Source: Deltaproteobacteria bacterium (GTDB lineage Bacteria; Desulfobacterota; GWC2-55-46). From it: a stretch of DNA of 64,000 bases. The notes below the pieces were generated by a model that saw nothing but the letters and a program-made list of their open reading frames with translations, made no database searches and was not told the DNA's origin. The first letter of the stretch is position 1, and each line of letters begins with the position of its first letter. The position numbers were made by a program, and so were the translations under genes. Shown in pieces: positions 54,394-61,778 of this stretch. The stretch lies in contig JAIOIE010000018.1 of NCBI GenBank assembly GCA_019912665.1, forward strand, positions 474,590 through 538,589. The letters run 5' to 3'.

Positions 54394-55299
54394 TTATATG
54401 CCCTTCTCGTTATGTGTTTCGACTAAAAATACTGCCAATGTTGACGCAGCGCCTACTGCCAATTTTGCATGGCGTGAGCCGAGTCCTTTTGAGCGGGCTA
54501 CTTTGCCATGGCCGGTGCCATAGCTATTTCTCAATTCAGCTATCCCATTGGTAATTGTGGCCAGATTGCTTAGCAACCGTTTGATGCTATCAGACGCTTT
54601 AGCCTTATCAGGAATGTCTTCAGGTGTGAGCTTAAGTTCCTTGGCGGTTAGTTTTACTAGCTTAGGTAAATCAATGGACTCTTCAAAAACTAGACCACGT
54701 TCATTTAGTATTGTTTTGCATATAGTTTCTACGAGTTCTTTTGCTGTGCCTATGGCTAGGCTCGGATCATTCTCCACAGCGCTTTCCATTCTAGTTATCT
54801 GACCAAGTACGTAGCTTGTATCTGCACCATAGAACGTCTCCTTAAGGGAGGCAATCGTAGTATCAGCTCTAAGCTGAATTTGTCTCGCAACAAAAACAGA
54901 ACGTCCAGCCATCTGTGTTTTCGGAATAATTTCAAAACCATCTTTATTAAGTAAGAGATTATATCCCTGTCTAAGTCTCTCTATTTCTTCGGGATCGGTT
55001 CTTACAACTGGGTGAATAGTTTCACATAGAAAGCGCAAGAACAAGTCGTCATCGCAATGTAAAAAATTGAAACGTGAATCATAGAATATCCAATCAGCAG
55101 GCCAATCGTAAGGATTGTTAACTCTGTGTTGCCATATATCACCGTAAGCATCGTTGAATCGTCTGTCAGTTGATGACATTGATTTGAGATCGAATAAGCG
55201 CGAAAGAAAATCTGGCTCTTCCAAGCGGCCAGCCCACTGTACATTTTCTATGCTGAGGGTATCAATAATATCTCTTCTAGTTGCTTCAGATATGTTCAT
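54394..55299 (-). CDS. Abortive-infection family protein (AbiJ-type N-terminus plus Abi_C-like C-terminus)
   Basis: 301 residues. The N-terminal half (SEATRRDIIDTL, EEPDFLSRLFDLKSM, DDDLFLRFLCETIHPVV) resembles the N-terminal domains found on AbiJ-like proteins. The C-terminal half has the Abi_C pattern: a helical stretch with AKELVETICKTILNERG and the end motif IAELRNSYGTGHGK. Such proteins are associated with phage resistance by abortive infection, with unknown mechanism; this assignment rests on remembered family patterns. Base composition is lower in GC than the neighbours, and it stands alone inside a repeat-rich island, both consistent with transfer. Confidence 0.72.
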   Translation of the reverse strand: MNISEATRRDIIDTLSIENVQWAGRLEEPDFLSRLFDLKSMSSTDRRFNDAYGDIWQHRVNNPYDWPADWIFYDSRFNFLHCDDDLFLRFLCETIHPVVRTDPEEIERLRQGYNLLLNKDGFEIIPKTQMAGRSVFVARQIQLRADTTIASLKETFYGADTSYVLGQITRMESAVENDPSLAIGTAKELVETICKTILNERGLVFEESIDLPKLVKLTAKELKLTPEDIPDKAKASDSIKRLLSNLATITNGIAELRNSYGTGHGKVARSKGLGSRHAKLAVGAASTLAVFLVETHNEKGI

Positions 55300-55502
55300 T
55301 CTGGATTCTGTCTAAAAGGTGAACAATTCTTCTTTCTCAGTGTTCTATCAATGTGGTCTGCCCTACTCGACTTCCACAATCTTCACACTCTCAATCCCTA
55401 TCATCCACTATCTTCACTGCCACCTCTTTTGTGCTCGCCCGATTCGAATGGCGGGGTGACAGTTCTGCCTTCTAAAATCCACCGAATCTTTTAATTCAAA
55501 AC
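55300..55502. other. Gap upstream of the Abi-type gene
   Basis: About 200 bases with AT-richer composition and no supported gene; it presumably holds the promoter of the Abi-type gene, but no good -35/-10 pair was identified. Confidence 0.4.
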
Positions 55503-55530
55503 AAGAGAGGCGCCGAAAGGCGCCTCTCTT
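55503..55530. terminator. Bidirectional terminator-like hairpin
   Basis: A perfect 12-bp stem AAGAGAGGCGCC / GGCGCCTCTCTT with a GAAA loop. It is preceded by AAAAC on the plus strand and followed by TTTC, so it can act in either direction. Confidence 0.7.
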
Positions 55531-55536
55531 TCGAGG

Positions 55537-55682
55537 GCAACCTTTAAAAATTTGAGATTTTTCCCGAAATCAAGGAAGGCCGGGAATAAAAAGCGGAGCA
55601 TATATGATTAATATGTGAGCATTTTTATTCCCGGCCTGACACAGAGTCCGGGGAAAAGATCAATTTTTAGAGGTTGCCTTAC
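55537..55682. repeat. Nested-hairpin repeat element (copy B) at the 3' end of the zinc-ribbon gene
   Basis: Outer arms GGCAACCT / AGGTTGCC extend through AAAAATT and TTTTTCCC pairs. The inner stem GGCCGGGAATAAAAA / TTTTTATTCCCGGCC is perfect over 15 bp and is capped by AGCATATATGATTAATATG and GTGAGCA. Compared with copy A the inner stem differs by paired changes that keep it closed. The TAA stop of the gene at 55679 lies at its outer end. Confidence 0.8.
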
Positions 55683-55897
55683 AGCTTTATCTTGTTCTCT
55701 GCCAGATACCTGGCCCCCGGCAGTCGTTCCGGCGCGCCGGACTCGTCTCCGTCCGTAAGGGCCCTTTCGCTTCTCATTAAAAGTGCCGTGCCCGAGCAGA
55801 ACGGGCATTTGACGGTCTTCCCGTGTTCCATCTCAAGGAAGCTCTTGGTGAAGAGCCAGCCGCAGTCGCGGCACTCGAAATCCATTTCTATGTCCAT
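55679..55897 (-). CDS. Small zinc-ribbon protein
   Basis: 72 residues. Two cysteine pairs, CRDCGW near residue 9 and CPFCSG near residue 33, form a probable zinc ribbon; the C-terminal half is polar. Such small proteins often bind nucleic acid or serve as zinc-stabilised adaptors; no specific family is recognised. The ATG is preceded by AAAGGGG. An in-frame ATG 11 codons earlier is rejected for lack of a Shine-Dalgarno. It lies between two repeats, upstream of nothing on its strand but copy B. Confidence 0.7.
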   Translation of the reverse strand: MDIEMDFECRDCGWLFTKSFLEMEHGKTVKCPFCSGTALLMRSERALTDGDESGAPERLPGARYLAENKIKL

Positions 55898-55969
55898 TGC
55901 TTCCCCTTTCGTCTCAGTTGATTTGCGCATGGCGGGTTTGGAATGCGCCCCGAGGCTACTCGATTTCCG

Positions 55970-56049
55970 TCGTCATTGCGAGGAGCTTTAGCTCCGAAGC
56001 AATCCCATCTTTCCAGAAAATGGGATTGCTTCGCTACGCTCGCAATGAC
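55970..56049. repeat. Dispersed long hairpin (GTCATTGCGAG type)
   Basis: Outer arms GTCATTGCGAG / CTCGCAATGAC and inner arms GAAGCAATCCCA / TGGGATTGCTTC form an almost continuous hairpin of about 80 bases, 25 bases from the nrdJ stop codon. Sequences of this kind are common intergenic repeats in many bacteria. Confidence 0.75.
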
Positions 56050-56073
56050 AGCTGAAAAAGAGCGATTTTCAGC

Positions 56074-58455
56074 CTAGCCGCACTCGCTGTACCCGCACCC
56101 CCTGCACACCAGACACCCGTCGGAGTGCTCTACGGCGCTTCCGCAGTCAGGGCACGCGCCGCGCTTGAAGACCTCAGGGCCCATGGTGAACTGCTTTGGG
56201 AGCGTGTTCAGCGCGTCCCTGTCGGCGGTTATGCACCCGGTCTGCCTCTTGTAGCCGAGGTACCAGTCCATCGCCTGGGCCATCGCGTCGGCGCAGGACA
56301 TGACCCTGCCCGCGCCGAAGCCCACGGGCAGGTGGCAGCTTATGCCGCGCATCTGCTTCACTATCTCGTGGGGCTCCACGCCGCTACGGAGCGCAAGCGA
56401 GGTCATTCTGCCCATGGCCTCGCACTGGGAGGCCACGCACCCTCCGGCCTTTCCTATCTGGGTGAATATCTCGAAGGGCCTGCCTTCCTCGTCCTCGTTT
56501 ATGGTGATGTAGAGGTTGCCGCAGCCGGTCTTTATCTTCCGGGTTATGCCGAAGGCCACCTCGCCCCTGGGCTTGGGCCTCGCGGCGTGCTCGATGGCCG
56601 GGGCCTGCTCGGCTATATTGGCTTCAACGGCCGCCTCGGCCTTTGCCTGCTTCTCGCTCCCCTTTGTGAGGACCTGCACGTCCCTTGAGCCGTCCCTGTA
56701 GACGGTGATGCCCTTGCAGCCGAGCTTGTAGGCCAGGAGATAGGCGGACGCGACATCATCCTCGGTCGCCTCGTTCGGGAAGTTCACGGTCTTGGAGACG
56801 GCGTTATCGGTATATTTCTGGAACGCGGCCTGCATCTTTATGTGCCATTCAGGCGAGATGTCGTGCGCGGTCGTGAAGACCCGCTTCGCCTCGTCCGGGA
56901 TGCCCTCGACGTCGTGGAGGGTGCCTTTGTTCGCGACCTCCTTCATGATCTCCGGGCTGTCAAAGCCCATCTCTTTGGCGTACTCCTCGAATAGCGGGTT
57001 CACCTCCAGGAGCTCGGTCCCTTCCATGACGTTCCTCGTGAAGGCGAGCGCGAAGAGGGGCTCTATGCCCGACGAACAGCCCGCGATGATGGAGATGGTG
57101 CCGGTCGGCGCGATGGTCGTTACGGTCGCGTTCCTCGGGGGCTTGCCTTTGCCATCGTATATGGAACCCTTGAAGTTGGGGAAGGTCCCTCTTTCCGTTG
57201 CCAGGTCCCTGGACGCCTGCCTGCCCTTCTTCTGTATGAAGGACATTATCTCCTCGGCAAGGGAGATGGCCTCTTCGGAGTTGTACGGGATGCCTAAGCG
57301 GATAAGGAGGTCTGCAAAGCCCATTACGCCGAGGCCTATCTTCCTGTTGGATTTCGTGACCTTCTCGATCTGCTCTATGGGGTACTTGTTCATCTCTATG
57401 ACGTTGTCAAGGAAGTGTACGGACTTCTTTACCGTCTCCTCGAGCCGGGCCCAGTCGAACTCGGAGCCTTCTTCGCCCTTTACGACCATGCGGCTCAGGT
57501 TTATGGAGCCCAGGTTGCATGACTCGTAGGGGAGAAGAGGCTGCTCGCCGCAGGGGTTCGTGGATTCTATCTGCCCCACGTGCGGGGTGGGGTTGTCGGC
57601 GTTCATGCTGTCTATGTATATGATGCCTGGGTCGCCGTTTTTCCAGGCCATCTTGACAATCTTATCGAAGACCTCGCGGGCCCTGAGCATGCCGACCGGC
57701 TTCCCGTCCCTCGGGTTCTTTAGCTCAAATTCTCCGTCCTCCTCGACAGCCTTCATGAAGTCCTCGGTGAGGCTCACGGAGATGTTGAAGTTGTTGAGCT
57801 TGGAGTTGTCCTCCTTGCAGGTAATGAAGTTCATGATGTCCGGGTGGTCTACCCGGAGTATGCCCATGTTCGCGCCCCTTCTCGTGCCGCCCTGCTTTAT
57901 GGCTTCGGTTGCGCTGTCAAAGACGGTCATGAAAGATATGGGGCCGGAGGAAATTCCGGAGGTGGAGCCTACAGAATCCCCTGAGGGGCGGAGCCGCGAA
58001 AATGAAAACCCGGTGCCGCCGCCGGACTTGTGTATGAGGGCCGTGTGCTTAACGGCCTCGAAGATGGACTCCATCGAATCCTCGACCGGGAGGACGAAGC
58101 AGGCCGACAGCTGCTGAAGCTCCCTGCCCGCGTTCATGAGGGTCGGGGAGTTTGGCAGGAACTCGAGGGAGGCCATCATCTTATAGAACTCGTCCGCCAC
58201 GGCCTCGACGTTTGCGTCAGGGTCGAAGAACCTCTCGGCCTCGGCTATGTTCGAGCTCACGCGCCAGAACATCTCCTCAATCGTCTCTACGGGGTTCCCG
58301 AGGGCGTCCCTTTTAAGGTATCTCTTCTCAAGGACCCTCCGCCCGTTCTCGTTCACCTCTATCCGGGGCTTTGCATGGGCGCCAGCCCGTTTCGATGCCT
58401 TAGCGGCCGTCTCGGCGGTCAATAAGCGGCTGTAGATGTCACTGTCCATTCCCAT
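56074..58455 (-). CDS. nrdJ: Full-length class II (adenosylcobalamin-dependent) ribonucleotide reductase
   Basis: 793 residues. Catalytic core (about 1-590): NSPTLMNAGRELQQLSACF, SGGGTGFSFSRLRP, NPCGEQPLLPYESCNLGS, TTIAPTGTISIIAGCSSG and LGCKGITVYRDGS. It is followed by a TSCPD-type region (GCGNLYITINEDEEG, GGCVASQCEAMGRM) and a C-terminal cysteine-rich ribbon (CPDCG, CLVCRGCGYSECG) that probably carries reducing equivalents. It supplies deoxynucleotides independently of oxygen but needs B12. A promoter with an embedded NrdR box lies about 220 bases upstream, so NrdR repression is likely. A shorter paralogue is at 21081-22811. Confidence 0.96.
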   Translation of the reverse strand: MGMDSDIYSRLLTAETAAKASKRAGAHAKPRIEVNENGRRVLEKRYLKRDALGNPVETIEEMFWRVSSNIAEAERFFDPDANVEAVADEFYKMMASLEFLPNSPTLMNAGRELQQLSACFVLPVEDSMESIFEAVKHTALIHKSGGGTGFSFSRLRPSGDSVGSTSGISSGPISFMTVFDSATEAIKQGGTRRGANMGILRVDHPDIMNFITCKEDNSKLNNFNISVSLTEDFMKAVEEDGEFELKNPRDGKPVGMLRAREVFDKIVKMAWKNGDPGIIYIDSMNADNPTPHVGQIESTNPCGEQPLLPYESCNLGSINLSRMVVKGEEGSEFDWARLEETVKKSVHFLDNVIEMNKYPIEQIEKVTKSNRKIGLGVMGFADLLIRLGIPYNSEEAISLAEEIMSFIQKKGRQASRDLATERGTFPNFKGSIYDGKGKPPRNATVTTIAPTGTISIIAGCSSGIEPLFALAFTRNVMEGTELLEVNPLFEEYAKEMGFDSPEIMKEVANKGTLHDVEGIPDEAKRVFTTAHDISPEWHIKMQAAFQKYTDNAVSKTVNFPNEATEDDVASAYLLAYKLGCKGITVYRDGSRDVQVLTKGSEKQAKAEAAVEANIAEQAPAIEHAARPKPRGEVAFGITRKIKTGCGNLYITINEDEEGRPFEIFTQIGKAGGCVASQCEAMGRMTSLALRSGVEPHEIVKQMRGISCHLPVGFGAGRVMSCADAMAQAMDWYLGYKRQTGCITADRDALNTLPKQFTMGPEVFKRGACPDCGSAVEHSDGCLVCRGCGYSECG

Positions 58456-58645
58456 TCAATACCCCCCTGATACATTTTTAAACGGCACATTTTTAAATAA
58501 CGGAGTTTTCGAGCACGCTTCTATAAAAATCGGAGGCAAAACCCGCCTGAAAAGGACTCCCTCCAGGGGGACTTAAGGGCCCTGCCTGAGGCCCGGTTTT
58601 ACGGAAAAGGCATCCGGCATACAACTTGTTGATTTACTTGAATAA
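58456..58645 (-). other. Untranslated leader of nrdJ
   Basis: About 190 bases between the presumed transcription start and the nrdJ ATG. I checked for a cobalamin riboswitch, since the enzyme needs B12, and found no B12 box. Short GC-rich inverted repeats are present, but none is convincing. Confidence 0.4.
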
Positions 58646-58660
58646 TCGCCTATATTGTAG
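58645..58660 (-). promoter_or_regulatory. Possible second, degenerate NrdR box
   Basis: On the minus strand CTACAATATAGG keeps the left half of the NrdR consensus. Its centre is about 32 bases from that of the perfect box, close to three helical turns, as in known tandem NrdR sites. The right half is poor. Confidence 0.4.
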
Positions 58661-58670
58661 GATAGGAGGC

Positions 58671-58699
58671 AGTAAACCACAATATATTGTGCCTGTCAA
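58671..58699 (-). promoter_or_regulatory. nrdJ promoter with embedded NrdR box
   Basis: TTGACA (58694-58699), a 17-base spacer and TTTACT (58671-58676). The spacer contains the perfect 14-base palindrome CACAATATATTGTG (58678-58691), which fits the NrdR-box consensus. A repressor bound there would cover the promoter. Confidence 0.75.
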
Positions 58700-58770
58700 G
58701 GGAAAATACCGGGGCGGGTCAAAAAAAACGGAAAAAAGATAACCGACGAATTGCCGGGTTCAGAGGGCCG

Positions 58771-59112
58771 TTAGTCCGCTTTCCGGCCCCTGTAGGCGAA
58801 TACCTTTACTGGCTCGATGGTTATGAGCCCTTCGCCTACCATCCTGTCGAGGACCGGAAGGAAGGCCTCTATGCGCTCGGCCTTGTCGACCAGCTCGACT
58901 ATTATCGGAAGGTCCTCGGATATCCGGAGCACCTTGGCCGTATGGAGACGGCTGTGGACCCCGAAGCCCATGAGCCCCCTTAAGACCGTCGCGCCCGCGA
59001 GGCCGAAGCCGCGCGCCTCCTCGACTATGGCCTGGTATAGGGGGCGGCCGTTAAATTTATCGCTCTCGCCTATGAATACCCTGACTGACTGCGCGTCTTC
59101 CGGAAGCCGCAT
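58771..59112 (-). CDS. DUF190 family protein
   Basis: 113 residues. It matches the DUF190 pattern: VRVFIGESDKFNGRPLYQAI at the N-terminus (GES-DK-G--LY), GLAGATVLRGLMGFG in the middle and LPIIVELVDKAERIEAFLP. The fold is PII-like and the family is very often next to crcB, as here (13 bases downstream), which suggests a regulatory role in fluoride export. Function is not established. Confidence 0.9.
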   Translation of the reverse strand: MRLPEDAQSVRVFIGESDKFNGRPLYQAIVEEARGFGLAGATVLRGLMGFGVHSRLHTAKVLRISEDLPIIVELVDKAERIEAFLPVLDRMVGEGLITIEPVKVFAYRGRKAD

Positions 59113-59125
59113 CTCTCACCCTCCT

Positions 59126-59500
59126 TCAAAGGAGTCTGCCGATGGCAATGCCGAGTATAAGAAAGATTATGCCCGTAACGTTCTGAAGGGCGATGTTCCC
59201 GATTGCAAGCGCCCACTGGGAATCCCTTAAAAGCTGGCCTGTCTCGAACATGAGGCTCGAAAAGGTCGTGAACGCGCCGAAAAAGCCGATGAAGACGATT
59301 GCCCGCACCTCGCCGCTAAAGGAGAGCCGGTTCTCGGCAAGGGCCCAGACGAGACCGAAAAAGAAGGTTCCGCTGATGTTCACGGCGAATGTCCCCCAAG
59401 GGAATGGTCCGCCGTAGAGCTTCTGGACGATACCGCCGAGGAAATAACGTGAGAGAGTGCCTGCCGCGCCGGCGGCCGCCATGAGGAGGAGCTTTGTCAT
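59126..59500 (-). CDS. crcB: Fluoride ion channel CrcB/Fluc
   Basis: 124 residues, four membrane helices. It exports fluoride as a dual-topology dimer. Conserved motifs: GTLSRYFLGG in helix 1, WGTFAVNISGTFFFG in helix 2 and GFFGAFTTFSSLMFE in helix 3 with the polar and phenylalanine pore residues. First gene of a pair with DUF190. I searched the 250 bases upstream for a fluoride riboswitch and did not recognise one. An open frame without a start codon runs into its ATG. Confidence 0.94.
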   Translation of the reverse strand: MTKLLLMAAAGAAGTLSRYFLGGIVQKLYGGPFPWGTFAVNISGTFFFGLVWALAENRLSFSGEVRAIVFIGFFGAFTTFSSLMFETGQLLRDSQWALAIGNIALQNVTGIIFLILGIAIGRLL

Positions 59501-59754
59501 TATTCTACACCGGGATTAGGGAAGTCGTAAGCGTATTCTATTTCAAATCGGGGTCCCAAGGCAAACCTTTTCTCAATCAGTTTCAGCGCGTATCCAGCGC
59601 CTAAAAATTTCCGATGTTGATTGACTACGGGAAATAATGATGTTACCTTTTAATGTGCGCGCGAACGAATAAAAGTCACGGAAACACCCCGCCTGATGAG
59701 TTATAAAGTTTTTTCCGAAGCCTTCCGGAAGGCAATAAAAAAGGAGAAACTCGT

Positions 59755-60453
59755 TTGGAAACGCCTCTGGCTACCGTAAACTCCGGTCTCTGGGACATGG
59801 TCTGGAGCGCCGGACCCATGGTCAAATTCGTGATCTTCGTCCTCGTCCTTTTCTCGGTCGTCTCGTGGGCGATCATAGGCTACAAGGTCATGGTCTTGAG
59901 GAAGATCGAAAAGGAATCTACCGCGTTCCACGACCTTTTCTGGGAAAAGCGCCAGTTCGCGCACGTCTTTAACGCGACCAAGAGCTACAAGCACACCCCG
60001 CTTGCAGGCATATTCTCCGCTGCCTATAACGAGATAACCGGCCTTAAAAAGGCGGCGGACGGCGGCGAGTGGCTCAGGAAAGAGGACCTCGAAAGGTTCG
60101 AGAGGATACTCAAGAAGGCCATGGACTCGGAGACGGCCAAGCTCGAGTACGCCGTCGGGTTCCTGGCCACTACCGGCAATACCGCACCCTTCATCGGCCT
60201 TTTCGGCACCGTCTGGGGCATAATGACCTCGTTCAGGGACATAGGTGCCAAGGGCGCGGCCAACCTCGCGGTCGTCGCGCCCGGCATCTCCGAGGCCCTT
60301 ATCGCGACCGCGATAGGCCTCGTTGCCGCGATTCCGGCGGTTATGGGTTATAATCACATACAGATCAGGATAGGGCGCATCGCAACCGAGATGGGCAACT
60401 TTTCGTCGGATATAATGAACGTCCTGGAGAAACAGGCGGGCAAAAAGGGTTAG
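59755..60453 (+). CDS. tolQ: TolQ, proton-channel protein of the Tol-Pal system
   Basis: 232 residues. Three membrane helices (VKFVIFVLVLFSVVSWAIIGY early; two in the second half around GLFGTVWGIMTSF and GLVAAIPAVMGYN) identify the ExbB/TolQ/MotA family. With TolR it uses the proton gradient to energise TolA, needed for outer membrane invagination at division. The start is TTG, eight bases after AAGGAG; no ATG fits. It opens the row tolQ-tolR-tolA-tolB-pal, and its position next to tolR/tolA/tolB decides TolQ over ExbB. Confidence 0.93.
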   Translation: METPLATVNSGLWDMVWSAGPMVKFVIFVLVLFSVVSWAIIGYKVMVLRKIEKESTAFHDLFWEKRQFAHVFNATKSYKHTPLAGIFSAAYNEITGLKKAADGGEWLRKEDLERFERILKKAMDSETAKLEYAVGFLATTGNTAPFIGLFGTVWGIMTSFRDIGAKGAANLAVVAPGISEALIATAIGLVAAIPAVMGYNHIQIRIGRIATEMGNFSSDIMNVLEKQAGKKG

Positions 60454-60456
60454 TCG

Positions 60457-60873
60457 ATGGAGACCGGAGGCGGGCGGAACCCCAGGCTCATGTCCCAGAT
60501 AAACGTCACGCCCTTCGTGGACGTGATGCTGGTGCTCCTCATCATCTTCATGGTCACGGCCCCGATGATGCAGGAGGGGCTCGATGTCGACCTGCCGCAG
60601 GTCGAGGCGGGCGCGATAAGCTCGGCGGACGAGCCGCTCGTGGTAACGATAGACCGGAAGCGCCGCATCCACCTTAACGACAAGGTGATGAGCGAAAAGG
60701 AGCTCGGGACAAAGCTCCGGGCCATAGCCGGCGAGAACGCGACGCGCATGGTCCTTTTAAGGGCTGACGAATCGGTCCCTTACGGGTTCGTTGTGAGCAC
60801 CATGAGCGCGATAAGAAAGGCTGGAATAAGCAAGGTGGGCATGGTCACCGAGCCCCCCGGTCGGGGGAGATGA
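60457..60873 (+). CDS. tolR: TolR
   Basis: 138 residues. One N-terminal membrane helix (FVDVMLVLLIIFMVTAPMM) contains the aspartate essential for proton flow; PLVVTIDRKRRIHLNDK and RADESVPYGFVV are the periplasmic ExbD/TolR domain. It works in the inner-membrane complex with TolQ. Three bases separate it from tolQ, and its end overlaps tolA by four (ATGA). Confidence 0.93.
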   Translation: METGGGRNPRLMSQINVTPFVDVMLVLLIIFMVTAPMMQEGLDVDLPQVEAGAISSADEPLVVTIDRKRRIHLNDKVMSEKELGTKLRAIAGENATRMVLLRADESVPYGFVVSTMSAIRKAGISKVGMVTEPPGRGR

Positions 60874-61778
60874 CCGGTTACCGCATGAAGGGGTTCGGCA
60901 GGGTCGTGGGGGTCTCGGCGCTCCTGCACGCCGGCATAGCGATAGCCGCCGCGCTCCTATTTAGTTCCGAGCCCAGAAGGGTCTTCATCAACCCGGTCCA
61001 GATGGTGGACCTGGTCGCCGAGCCCGGGCCCAGGCGCGTAAAACCCGCTCCCCAGGCCCCTCCACAAGCGGAAAAGGAGAAGCCCCCGGCACAGGCTGAA
61101 ACGGAAAAGGCGCCGGAGGAACCGCCCAAAACGGCGCCAAAGCCCGAAGAGGCCGCCAAGGCAGAGACAGCGCCGAAGGAGACCCCGGCCCAGAGCGTAA
61201 AGATAAAGGAAAAGGAGGCGCCGAAGCCTCCGGCCGCTTCGGTAGACGACACCTTGCGGAGCATCACCGAGAGCGTCCGGACGCGGGAGGACAAGGCGGC
61301 CGTAAGCTCGAAAGTAGACGAGATTAAAAGAAAGCTCGAAGAGGAAGAGGCGCGAAGGGAGCGGCTTAAGAAGCTCAGGGCCGAAATAGCTTCCCGCGGG
61401 AGCGCAAAGGCCCCTGAATCCGGCGCCCGTGCCGATTCAGCGCCCGCAAAGGAGCGCCCGTCAGGCGGGTCGATCAAGTCCTTCGAGGACAAGTACCCGG
61501 CGTACTACACGATAATAAAAGCCCGGATAGACGACAAATGGACTTACCCGCAGGCATTGAAGGAGAGCAGGGTATCCCTGATAGTCTCGATAAAAATAGC
61601 TCGTTCCGGGGAGCTCGTGAGCGCCTCCGTCGAGGTAAGCTCCGGCAACCCGGTCTTTGACGAATCTCTCGTCAGCGCCGTGTGGAGGGCAGCTCCCTTC
61701 CCTCCGCTCCCGGCTGATTTCGAAGGGAATTTCCTGGAGACGGGCTTGAGGTTCTGTCCTGGATGCACCCAAAGATGA
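60870..61778 (+). CDS. tolA: TolA-like protein with TonB-type C-terminal domain
   Basis: 302 residues. An N-terminal membrane helix (VVGVSALLHAGIAIAAALLF), a long proline/lysine/glutamate-rich periplasmic spacer (about 50-205) and a C-terminal TonB/TolA-like domain (YYTIIKARIDDKWTYP, later VSLIVSIKIARSGELV). It links the inner-membrane TolQR motor to TolB/Pal at the outer membrane. Place in the operon decides TolA over TonB. It overlaps tolR and tolB by four bases each. Confidence 0.9.
   Translation: MTGYRMKGFGRVVGVSALLHAGIAIAAALLFSSEPRRVFINPVQMVDLVAEPGPRRVKPAPQAPPQAEKEKPPAQAETEKAPEEPPKTAPKPEEAAKAETAPKETPAQSVKIKEKEAPKPPAASVDDTLRSITESVRTREDKAAVSSKVDEIKRKLEEEEARRERLKKLRAEIASRGSAKAPESGARADSAPAKERPSGGSIKSFEDKYPAYYTIIKARIDDKWTYPQALKESRVSLIVSIKIARSGELVSASVEVSSGNPVFDESLVSAVWRAAPFPPLPADFEGNFLETGLRFCPGCTQR

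Noticed and set aside
54126-54426. Small open frames between glmU and the Abi-type gene
   Set aside because: They consist of repeat and hairpin sequence and have no Shine-Dalgarno sequence.
58456-58700. Cobalamin riboswitch upstream of nrdJ
   Set aside because: No B12 box or matching stems; an NrdR box explains regulation better.
59501-59754. Fluoride riboswitch upstream of crcB
   Set aside because: The conserved core of the crcB RNA motif could not be found in either direction.
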